A stretch of 64,000 nucleotides of DNA from Bacillota bacterium. Lineage in GTDB: Bacteria > Bacillota > Clostridia > Acetivibrionales > DSM-1351. The position numbers were made by a program, and so were the translations under genes. Shown in pieces: positions 42,476 to 50,302 of the stretch. Each line of letters opens with the position of its first letter. The stretch's first letter is position 1. The notes under the pieces were generated by a model. The model saw nothing but the letters and a program-made list of their open reading frames with translations, made no database searches and was not told the origin of the DNA. The DNA lies in the NCBI GenBank assembly GCA_023392075.1, contig JAEVZU010000067.1:34541-98540 (forward strand), in the 5' to 3' direction.

Positions 42476-42550
42476 TATTATGCTGAAACCTCCAACAGGG
42501 TTTTAGTGTTTTACAAATAACCAAAAAAATAATTGTTAAGGAGAGAGCGT

Positions 42551-44101
42551 ATGAAAAGGATTCAAAGAATTTTAAGCGCATCACTTGTTGCTGTAATAGC
42601 ATTTACAATGAGTGCCTGCGGGGGTTCACCTTCGGAAAATTCCGGAAGCTCAAGTACTTCGGCCGGACAGACGGCTTCTGCATCAGCAACGGGACCTGCT
42701 GAATTAAGCATGCTGGTAATAGGTGATAATTCACCGCCGGATACCAACTCGGTATTGAAGGAAATCGAGAGCAAGACCAACAGCAGTTTGAAGGTAACCT
42801 ATGTTTCACTGGCTGATTCAGCCTCCAAGCTTAATACCTTGATTGCAGCAAAAACTCTACCTGACATCTTTTGGGCATCGACAATCTCAGACGCTGAACA
42901 GCTGAAACAAAATGGAATGCTGGCTGAACTTACGGAATACGTAAAAGACGCAAAAGCGATTCAGGACAACCTGGGAGAAGTGCTTGCCAGTCATCCGCTG
43001 AACAAGGATGGGAAAATATATGCACTGTTCAACGCCGATCATGATTATGCACAGAATATGAATATCCGGACCGACTGGTTGAAAAAAGTCGGCAAGGAAA
43101 TGCCTACCGATCTGGACAGCCTCTATGACGTACTCTATGCTTTTACTTTCAATGATCCGGACGGCAACGGAAAAAATGACACAATAGGACTTGGTGCTTC
43201 CATAGTAGGAAACTGGAACAATTTCACAAACATACTGGGAGCCTATGGTGTTGCAGCAAACATGAACGGCCTGCGTCCTGTTCAACTGGACGACGGTACC
43301 GTAACCACAGGCTTGAAGCATAAAAACTTCCTGGATGCTGTTAAATACTTCCAGAAACTATACCAGAACGGAGTAATGGATCCTGATTTTGCCACTATCC
43401 CCACAATGGATTCCTTTGGCAAGCTGTGGAACGGCAAGGTTGGAGCTTTTGACTTCCAGTGTCCGGGACCTACTAATAACTGGATGCCTTCACGCTACAC
43501 CGAAAATCCTGTACCAACCTTTGATTTTGCAGCAATAAAAGGGCCAACAGGTCAAGCAGCTCAGGGGAAGATCTATCCCAGCTACACGCCAAGTGTTGTG
43601 GTAAGTTCCACCTGCAAGAATCCTGCCGCAGCCGTAAAGCTTCTTGATTTCTTCGTGACCGAAGATGGAAACGCTCTGCTCCGTCTGGGGGTTGAAGGCA
43701 AACACTTTAATTGGGTGGATAAAGCTGCCGGCACTTATGAAATGATTAAGCCATATGACGACAGCACAACCAACAGAAATGACGGAGTATTTGTTTATTC
43801 CGATTTTATAAGACCTAAGATAACTACCGAACGCCGTACATTTAATGCACAGACCAAACAGGGTGTAGAAATGGCAGATGCAATGTGTACAATAGAATGG
43901 CCTTTCATATACACATCCTTTGAAGCAGATACAAATTACGGAGCAAATTTAAAGACTATCGAAAAGGAAATCTTCTGTCAGCTTATATCAACAAAGGGAA
44001 ATCTTGAAGAAGAATACAAGAAAGCAATAGCCCGCTGGGAAAATGAAGGCGGAAAAGATTGGGAACAGGGAGCGACAGCCGCTTACAACTCTCAGAAATA
44101 A
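42551..44101 (+). CDS. Sugar-binding lipoprotein of third importer
   Basis: A 516-residue extracellular binding protein with lipobox MSAC (lipidated Cys23) and a Ser/Gly/Ala-rich linker. Its size matches the LipO/LplA class that works with LplB/YtcP permeases. It contains a calcium-loop-like DPDGNGKNDT stretch at about residue 200, often seen in this class. AAGGAGAGA precedes the ATG at 42551. A terminator-like hairpin lies just after it, which would raise its level relative to the enzymes downstream. Confidence 0.9.
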   Translation: MKRIQRILSASLVAVIAFTMSACGGSPSENSGSSSTSAGQTASASATGPAELSMLVIGDNSPPDTNSVLKEIESKTNSSLKVTYVSLADSASKLNTLIAAKTLPDIFWASTISDAEQLKQNGMLAELTEYVKDAKAIQDNLGEVLASHPLNKDGKIYALFNADHDYAQNMNIRTDWLKKVGKEMPTDLDSLYDVLYAFTFNDPDGNGKNDTIGLGASIVGNWNNFTNILGAYGVAANMNGLRPVQLDDGTVTTGLKHKNFLDAVKYFQKLYQNGVMDPDFATIPTMDSFGKLWNGKVGAFDFQCPGPTNNWMPSRYTENPVPTFDFAAIKGPTGQAAQGKIYPSYTPSVVVSSTCKNPAAAVKLLDFFVTEDGNALLRLGVEGKHFNWVDKAAGTYEMIKPYDDSTTNRNDGVFVYSDFIRPKITTERRTFNAQTKQGVEMADAMCTIEWPFIYTSFEADTNYGANLKTIEKEIFCQLISTKGNLEEEYKKAIARWENEGGKDWEQGATAAYNSQK

Positions 44102-44120
44102 ATCTCTTAATTAAGTCAAG

Positions 44121-44150
44121 CGGGGCTGTCTCAAAATGACAGCCTCGTTT
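44121..44150 (+). terminator. Hairpin after the binding protein gene
   Basis: CGGGGCTGTC (44121-44130) pairs with GACAGCCTCG (44138-44147), 10 bp with one G-U, loop of seven, then TTT. It may be a partial terminator dividing the importer genes from the catabolic genes. Confidence 0.6.
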
Positions 44151-44192
44151 GATAAAAGCCTGTTTCTGAAATTTATGGAGGATAAATAAAAC

Positions 44193-46190
44193 ATGTGCCA
44201 ATATGAGACGTTGAATGCAGGTAAATTGCAGTTACAGATCAGCAATGACGGAAGCCGGGTAATATGGTCGGCAAAGGAGCTCCCGCTTGAAAACAGGGAG
44301 CAGGCTGATTTCTGGCGTTGTCACATGGACGATGGATATTACCGTTCCATGACAGTACGTTCTTCGAAGCAAAAAGGTACCATAGAGAAAATTAAAGATG
44401 AAGTCATAGTAAGTTATCCTCAGTTGACAGGTGATGACGGAAGGGTATTTGATACAAAACTCAAAATCCATATCAGGCCTGCGGTCAATACTTATGAATC
44501 GCTGGAGATGTGGGCCGAAGCAGACAACCAAAGCGGGGCAAGGCTTAATGAGCTGCAGCTTCCATTTGTGGATCTTTCCGCAATTGCCTCCCTTGAGCGT
44601 GAGCAGGACGTCTATTATAAAATGAACGGGCTTGGGGAAAAAATAATAAACCCATGGGAAGCTCTTAAAAAATCACACAGCGAGTATATGGCGGCAGACT
44701 ACAATGAGATATGGAATATGGTGCAGTATCCCTGCGATGCGGCAATGTGCTGGTTCGGTGTGGAAAGCGGAGGGCATTTCCTGTATGTGGGCCGCCACGA
44801 CGGTCAATTCCGCTCAGCTACACTGGCGGCTGGGCTGAATCCGCGAAATGGCCATCCAAGGATGATTCTTTCAATTTCCAACTATATGCTGGTTCAACCG
44901 GGAGAAATACTGGAAAGTGCACACTCTGTGATCTCCCTGAACGAGGGGGATTGGAGAACAGGCTCCGATATCTATGGAAACTGGGCCAGAGACAACTGGT
45001 ATTCAGTGCCTGAAAAACCTGAGTGGGTTCAGGATATGCCGGGTTGGCAGAGAATAATTCTGAGGCACCAGTATGGTGAAGTATTTTTCAGGTATGAGGA
45101 TTTGCCCCGTATTTATGAGGAAGGTATGAAATACGGACTCAATACACTGCTGGTATTTGGATGGTGGAAGGGCCGGTTTGACAACGGCTATCCCCGTTAT
45201 GAGGCCGACCCGGAGCTGGGCGGAGAGCAAGGCTTGAAGGATGCCATCGCACGTGTACGTCAGTTGGGAGGGCATGTAGCACTGTATACTAATGGGGTTC
45301 TTATCGATATAACTACGGATTATTATCGGGAAACCGGCCGGAAGATCTGCCGCAAGGATATAGACCTTAATGAATACCGTGAACATTACCAGTTTTCAAA
45401 CGATGGCATGCTGCTGCGGAGCTACGGCTATAAGAGCTTTATATCGGCCTGTCAGGCAACGGACCAGTGGCAGGAGAAACTGCTGGAAAATGGAAGGACA
45501 AAGCTTTCCTTCGGTCCCGACTCTATATTTTATGACCAAATGGGGGGACATTTGCCGAAGATCTGCTTCGATGAAACCCATAAGCATGGAAGACGCGGAG
45601 ATACCGAGGCCAAATGGCGCATTGAGAATATGGATGCCATAGTGAGGTTGTGCGGACCGGAAGTGGCTTACGGAACCGAGCAGTGTGTTGACGCTTTTGC
45701 ACCTCACGTTCATTACCATCATGGCTGCCAATATGGTAATTTCTATGGCGAGACTGCTTTTCCCGAAATGTTTCTAAGGACTTTTCCCGAGCCCATCATG
45801 TCGGACAGATTTTTGCACGATGACCGGGACGATTTCAAAAGGATACTCAACTATTCATTTGCCTATGGTTTCCGGTTTGATGTCTCCATATACCGGGGCA
45901 GGAAGTCCATAATCAGTGATTTACCCGGTTATGCATCCTATGTTAGAAAGCTGCTGGATATGAAGAAAATGTACAGCGGTTATTTCTACAGAGGGCGTTT
46001 TGTGTGCAGGCATACTCCTGCTTTACCGGAAAAAGTGCGCATGACCCAGTATGAAAATGCAGACGGACAAATCCTGCTGGTACTCTGGAACGATTCGGAC
46101 AGACCTGTGGAATTCACAGCTTGCGGTCAGACAGTAAAGCTGGCTTCACAGGATGTGACCTGCATACCCTGGAAGGCTGAAAACCTATGA
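44193..46190 (+). CDS. DUF6259-type putative glycoside hydrolase
   Basis: A 665-residue cytoplasmic protein. It has an N-terminal beta-sandwich (about 1-270) resembling those before GH36/GH101-like barrels, then a TIM-barrel-like region (about 285-560) and a short C-terminal beta domain. The layout and length recall DUF6259 proteins, annotated as putative glycosidases. Candidate catalytic acids are Asp in KLSFGPDSIFYDQMGG (about 440-450) and Glu in VAYGTEQCVD (about 492), placed as nucleophile and acid/base are in related alpha-galactosidase-type barrels. GGAGG lies 11 bases before the ATG. The stop overlaps the epimerase start by four bases, so the products are likely made together: a glycosidase releases a sugar that the epimerase then rotates to the other anomer. 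Substrate is unknown; no characterised relative is known to me. Confidence 0.6.
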   Translation: MCQYETLNAGKLQLQISNDGSRVIWSAKELPLENREQADFWRCHMDDGYYRSMTVRSSKQKGTIEKIKDEVIVSYPQLTGDDGRVFDTKLKIHIRPAVNTYESLEMWAEADNQSGARLNELQLPFVDLSAIASLEREQDVYYKMNGLGEKIINPWEALKKSHSEYMAADYNEIWNMVQYPCDAAMCWFGVESGGHFLYVGRHDGQFRSATLAAGLNPRNGHPRMILSISNYMLVQPGEILESAHSVISLNEGDWRTGSDIYGNWARDNWYSVPEKPEWVQDMPGWQRIILRHQYGEVFFRYEDLPRIYEEGMKYGLNTLLVFGWWKGRFDNGYPRYEADPELGGEQGLKDAIARVRQLGGHVALYTNGVLIDITTDYYRETGRKICRKDIDLNEYREHYQFSNDGMLLRSYGYKSFISACQATDQWQEKLLENGRTKLSFGPDSIFYDQMGGHLPKICFDETHKHGRRGDTEAKWRIENMDAIVRLCGPEVAYGTEQCVDAFAPHVHYHHGCQYGNFYGETAFPEMFLRTFPEPIMSDRFLHDDRDDFKRILNYSFAYGFRFDVSIYRGRKSIISDLPGYASYVRKLLDMKKMYSGYFYRGRFVCRHTPALPEKVRMTQYENADGQILLVLWNDSDRPVEFTACGQTVKLASQDVTCIPWKAENL

Positions 46191-47038
46191 TTGAAAATTG
46201 TATACCGTTAGACTTTGAAGATTGGGAGGCTGAAATATTGCCGTTTTTCGGGGCGAATTTGATTTCACTTAAATATAAAGGTCTCCCGGTTTTGCGCACA
46301 CCGGATAATATTGAACAGCTGAAGGAAAATCCATGTTTGTATGGAAATCCGGTGCTTTTCCCGCCAAACAGGACTGCAGACGGTATTTTCCTGTTCGAAA
46401 AAAGAGAATATAACCTGCCGGTGAATGAACCGCATACAGGCAACCATCTGCATGGCAGGCTGTACGATGCACCGTTTGATGTGCTTGAAGCAACAGACAG
46501 AAGTGCCGTATGCCTGTTAAAAAACAGAGGAAAATGGTTCCCCTTTGACTTTTCCATGAAGATTTTCTTTGTACTTGACGGAGAGGGTCTGACCCAGCAC
46601 ATAGCAATTCATAACGACGGCAGCTGCAGCATGCCGGTTTTGCTGGGCTTTCATACCACCTTTGCCGCACCGGCGCAATTTTCGGTATCCATAAAAAAGC
46701 GTTGGGAAAGAGATGAACGGTATCTTCCTACAGGAAAGCTCAGCACGTTGAGTAAGAGTGAGTTTTGTTTCAAAAATGGCTGTGCTTCAGAGGGACAGGT
46801 GATTTCGGACTATTTTACTGCTGAAAACCAATCTGCACGTCTGGGAAATATTTTGTATCAGGTCTCACCGGAATTTACGCAGTGGGTGCTTTATAACGGC
46901 GGAGGCAATAAGGGATTTTTGTGTGTTGAGCCACAGACCGGCCCTGTAAACGGTCTTAACCTGCCGGGAGGCCATACAGTACTGCCGCAGGGAGAAACGG
47001 GGCGGTTTTGGCTGAGGTTCGCATTTAGCCGGATTTAA
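46187..47038 (+). CDS. Aldose 1-epimerase (GalM family)
   Basis: A 283-residue mutarotase-family protein. Key features are GNPVLFPPNR (sugar-binding Arg), TGNHLHGRL (catalytic His), LGFHTTFAAP, and VEPQTGPVNGLNLPGG with the catalytic Glu. It equilibrates alpha and beta anomers of aldoses such as galactose or glucose, in the cytoplasm. The start overlaps the stop of the DUF6259 gene (ATGA), a sign of coupled translation. Its presence implies that the upstream enzyme releases a free reducing sugar. Confidence 0.88.
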   Translation: MIENCIPLDFEDWEAEILPFFGANLISLKYKGLPVLRTPDNIEQLKENPCLYGNPVLFPPNRTADGIFLFEKREYNLPVNEPHTGNHLHGRLYDAPFDVLEATDRSAVCLLKNRGKWFPFDFSMKIFFVLDGEGLTQHIAIHNDGSCSMPVLLGFHTTFAAPAQFSVSIKKRWERDERYLPTGKLSTLSKSEFCFKNGCASEGQVISDYFTAENQSARLGNILYQVSPEFTQWVLYNGGGNKGFLCVEPQTGPVNGLNLPGGHTVLPQGETGRFWLRFAFSRI

Positions 47039-47116
47039 ATAAGTAAATCCAAATTATATAAAGGCTGATTTAATCTTATGTAAATATTTATTGTACAAGG
47101 ACAAGGAGGGTGTAGT

Positions 47117-48199
47117 ATGAAAAAAATAATGATTTCACCATCAAAGTATATCCAGGGACAGGATGTGCTGACCGGTCTGGGTGAACTGGTACGGGAGTTT
47201 TCAGACAGTGCGCTGCTGGTAGCTTCCAAAGATGATCAGGCCCGCGTCCAGAAGTATCTTGATAATTCAATCAAAAAAAATCCTTTTAAAATTATTTATG
47301 GGGAGTTTAAGGAAGAATGTACAAAGGCTGAAATTGAACGCATGATGAAACTGGCGGAAGACAACGGCTGCGGTGTATTCATCGGGCTTGGAGGGGGAAA
47401 GGCTCTCGATACGGCAAAGGCTGCAGCCTGCATCGGTAAAAAGCCTGTTATCATCGTACCGACCATTGCATCTACCGATGCTCCCACCAGTAAACTTGCC
47501 ATAATTTACAATGAAGCTCATGAATTTGTGGAGTATTTCCATCTGAATAAAAACCCCGACATTGTACTGGTTGATACAACTATTATAGCAAAAGCGCCGG
47601 TAAGATTTTTAGTGGCAGGTATGGGTGATGCCATGTCTACATACTTTGAAGCAAGGTCCTGTGTACGTGCAAATGCCGATAACATGTCGGGCGCCAAAAG
47701 TACAAAGGCTGCTTTTGCAATAGCCAGAACCTGCTATGAGACGCTGCTGGAGGATTCGGTCAAGGCAAAGGCTGCCTGTGAGGCCAAAGTTGTTACTCAG
47801 GCACTTGAAAATATCGTGGAGGCAAATATACTTTTGAGCGGTCTGGGTTTCGAAAGCAGCGGACTTGCAGCCTGCCATGCAATCCATGACGGCCTTACCC
47901 AGCTGGAGGATACCCACCATTACTATCATGGGGAGAAGGTGGCATTTGGGGTAGTAGTTCATCTTGTACTGGAAAATGCTCCCGAAGAAGAAATTAATAC
48001 TATAATAAAATATTTTAAAACTGTAGGTCTTCCGACCTGTCTCAAAGATGTCGGTGTCACAGAACCTACCGAGGAAAAGCTGATGCTTGTTGCCAGGGCA
48101 GCATGTGCCGAGGGTGAGACTATACATAATATGCCGTTTAAAGTAACACCGGAGGATGTGTATTCCGCTATTCTGGTAGCAGATAAATTGGGGTCATAA
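47117..48199 (+). CDS. gldA: Glycerol dehydrogenase
   Basis: A 360-residue NAD-dependent iron-type alcohol dehydrogenase of the glycerol dehydrogenase class, which oxidises glycerol to dihydroxyacetone. The NAD loop is FIGLGGGKALDTAK with PTIASTDAPTS. Zinc ligands are Asp in GMGDAMSTY, His in ACHAIHDGL and His in YYHGEKVAFG. The length is normal for GldA. AAGGAGGG precedes the ATG. It is followed by dhaK and dhaL, giving the route glycerol to dihydroxyacetone to dihydroxyacetone phosphate. Some GldA enzymes also use related diols or lactaldehyde, so another polyol cannot be ruled out. Confidence 0.92.
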   Translation: MKKIMISPSKYIQGQDVLTGLGELVREFSDSALLVASKDDQARVQKYLDNSIKKNPFKIIYGEFKEECTKAEIERMMKLAEDNGCGVFIGLGGGKALDTAKAAACIGKKPVIIVPTIASTDAPTSKLAIIYNEAHEFVEYFHLNKNPDIVLVDTTIIAKAPVRFLVAGMGDAMSTYFEARSCVRANADNMSGAKSTKAAFAIARTCYETLLEDSVKAKAACEAKVVTQALENIVEANILLSGLGFESSGLAACHAIHDGLTQLEDTHHYYHGEKVAFGVVVHLVLENAPEEEINTIIKYFKTVGLPTCLKDVGVTEPTEEKLMLVARAACAEGETIHNMPFKVTPEDVYSAILVADKLGS

Positions 48200-48251
48200 A
48201 CAGGTTATTCACAGGCTTGATACTGATTATTCACATAATATGGAGGTTGCT

Positions 48252-49250
48252 ATGAAAAAAATTATTAACAGTCCTGAAGCAGTGGTAAATGAAATGTGCC
48301 TGGGTATGGAACGGGCTTATCCGGAATATCTGGTTTTTGATCCCAAATACAGGGTTTTGTCAAGAAAACAGGCGGATAAAGACAAGGTATGCCTGATAAG
48401 CGGAGGCGGCAGCGGCCATGAACCAGCTCACGCAGGCTTTGTGGGAAAGGGTATGCTGGATGCGGCTGTTTGTGGAGATGTCTTTGCATCTCCGTCGACG
48501 GTTCAGGTATATAATGCCATTGTAAACAATAAAACGGATAAAGGCACGCTGCTGATTATAAAGAACTATACCGGGGATAGGCTGAATTTTGAAGCGGCAG
48601 CCGAAATGGCTCAGGAAGATGATGATATTGCAGTAGAAAAAGTATATGTGGACGATGATGTTGCGGTAAAAAACAGTTTGTATACGGTTGGCCGCAGAGG
48701 TGTAGCCGGTACCGTTTTTGTGCATAAGATAGCCGGTGCCGCTGCAGAAACGGGTCTGGAACTGCCCCAGGTGAAAAGAATCGCTGAAAAGGTGGTTGAA
48801 AATGTCCGCTCAATCGGATTTGCACTTACCTCCTGCACCGTTCCGGCCAAAGGTACACCTACCTTCAGCCTTGCTGAAGATGAGCTGGAATTTGGAGTAG
48901 GTATACACGGAGAGCCGGGTGTCGAAAGAAAAAAAATCACCGGTTCCGATGATCTTGCAAAAAAATTGCTGGACATGATTCTTGAAGATATGCCGCTGGC
49001 TCAGGGTGAAAAGGCAGCCCTTATGATCAACGGGCTGGGAGCCACACCACTGCAGGAACTGTATATACTCAACAACAGCGCCGGAAAAATATTGGAACAG
49101 TACGGAATAAAAGTATACCGGACCTTTGTAGGAAACTATATGACAGCAATAGATATGGCAGGTGCTTCAATTTCACTTTTAAAGCTGGATGACGAAACTA
49201 TGGCCTATCTGGACAGTCCCGCCGATACACCGGCTTTCAGGCTGCTCTGA
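48252..49250 (+). CDS. dhaK: Dihydroxyacetone kinase subunit DhaK
   Basis: A 332-residue DhaK. SGGGSGHEPAHAGFVGKGMLDAAVCGDVFASP is the family signature with the substrate-binding loop. GVGIHGEPGVER contains the His that binds dihydroxyacetone covalently (about residue 220). The ATG at 48252 has GGAGG five bases upstream; the ATG 12 bases earlier overlaps that site. It works with DhaL encoded next. Related DhaK-DhaL pairs phosphorylate other short ketoses such as erythrulose, so substrate should be stated as dihydroxyacetone or a similar ketose. Confidence 0.93.
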   Translation: MKKIINSPEAVVNEMCLGMERAYPEYLVFDPKYRVLSRKQADKDKVCLISGGGSGHEPAHAGFVGKGMLDAAVCGDVFASPSTVQVYNAIVNNKTDKGTLLIIKNYTGDRLNFEAAAEMAQEDDDIAVEKVYVDDDVAVKNSLYTVGRRGVAGTVFVHKIAGAAAETGLELPQVKRIAEKVVENVRSIGFALTSCTVPAKGTPTFSLAEDELEFGVGIHGEPGVERKKITGSDDLAKKLLDMILEDMPLAQGEKAALMINGLGATPLQELYILNNSAGKILEQYGIKVYRTFVGNYMTAIDMAGASISLLKLDDETMAYLDSPADTPAFRLL

Positions 49251-49294
49251 CAGAGCCTGTACCGGAACTGAAAATTTAGATTGGAGTGTTGCAA

Positions 49295-49939
49295 ATGGAT
49301 GTACTTACAGTAAAACATATTGAAATTATTATAGAAACCATGACAGATATCATTATTGAAAATGAGGTGCCCTTTTGCCAGCTTGATTCTGCTGCCGGGG
49401 ATGGTGACTTTGGAATGTCGCTGGCAAAAGGTTTTAGAGAGGTTAAATCCAAATTTGGTGAACTATCCCGGGAGAGTATCGGACATTTTTTGAAGGATGT
49501 TGGTATGATTATCACCGAGTTTTGCGGAGGAGCTTCAGGGCCAATTTGGGGTTCGGCCTTCAGAAGTGCTGCCAAATATGCTTCCGGGGCTTTATCGCTG
49601 GACCTCAACGGTATTGCCGAAATGCTTAACTGTGCCGTTGAAGGAATTCAAAAGAGAGGCGGGGCAAAGCTGGGGGACAAGACCTTGCTGGATGCATTGA
49701 TTCCGGCGGCACAGTCTTTGAGAATAAGCGCAAACTCAGGACTGTCAATTTCCGAAGCCTCCAAGCTGGCAGCGGTATCTGCAGTTCAGGGGGGAGAAAA
49801 AACCCGTTCCTATGTCGCATCAAAGGGCCGGGCCAGCTATCTCGGTGAGAGGAGCCTTGACTATCCCGATGCCGGAGCCGTGGCTATAGGTGTAATTTTT
49901 ACGGGCATATCAAAAAAGATTGAAGATATATTGAAATAA
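49295..49939 (+). CDS. dhaL: Dihydroxyacetone kinase subunit DhaL
   Basis: A 214-residue DhaL, the nucleotide-binding subunit. Magnesium-binding Asp residues lie in LDSAAGDGDFGMS, followed by FCGGASGPIWGSAF, GDKTLLDALIPA and GRASYLGERSLDYPDAGA. GGAG lies eight bases before the ATG at 49295. No DhaM phosphocarrier gene is found here. In PTS-type kinases DhaM recharges ADP bound to DhaL, so either DhaM is elsewhere or this pair uses ATP directly. It closes the catabolic operon; the next gene is 364 bp away. Confidence 0.92.
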   Translation: MDVLTVKHIEIIIETMTDIIIENEVPFCQLDSAAGDGDFGMSLAKGFREVKSKFGELSRESIGHFLKDVGMIITEFCGGASGPIWGSAFRSAAKYASGALSLDLNGIAEMLNCAVEGIQKRGGAKLGDKTLLDALIPAAQSLRISANSGLSISEASKLAAVSAVQGGEKTRSYVASKGRASYLGERSLDYPDAGAVAIGVIFTGISKKIEDILK

Positions 49940-50302
49940 TTAAATTATAAATCTGGTCCATAGAGAATTCTCCAAAATGTTTTCTGAGAAAATTAAACAA
50001 GAAGGCATTTTTCGCAGCATGCCAATAATACCAGAATTATTGGAACTACTTTTCATTATACATTTTTATTGTTTTTCTCAGATCATTCCGAATCTTACAC
50101 AAAATTTTTATCTATCTATTAAAAATAACGGAAAGTTAACAGTAACTGTACAGATTAATCCTGTTTTATTAAATATACTTAGGAATGATTAAATAATGAC
50201 CTGGAATTTCCTGAGAGGTTATTATTAAAGCATTCCCTAATATAATTTTCGATTTGGCTAATGTATGAGCAAAGAAATTTAAAATAAGTAATGGAGGTAG
50301 TC
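49940..50302. other. Intergenic region before the S-layer protein gene
   Basis: AT-rich and without a convincing gene; a 71-codon frame at 49977 lacks a ribosome site and protein-like composition. An imperfect 11-bp inverted repeat (AATAATGACCT with AGGTTATTATT, about 50191-50226) could be an operator or weak hairpin. The promoter of the large surface protein must lie here, but no clear -35/-10 pair was found. Confidence 0.5.

Noticed and set aside
49977..50192. Open frame of 71 codons before the surface protein gene
   Set aside because: No ribosome-binding site, low-complexity hydrophobic composition and no recognisable family; more likely chance in AT-rich DNA.
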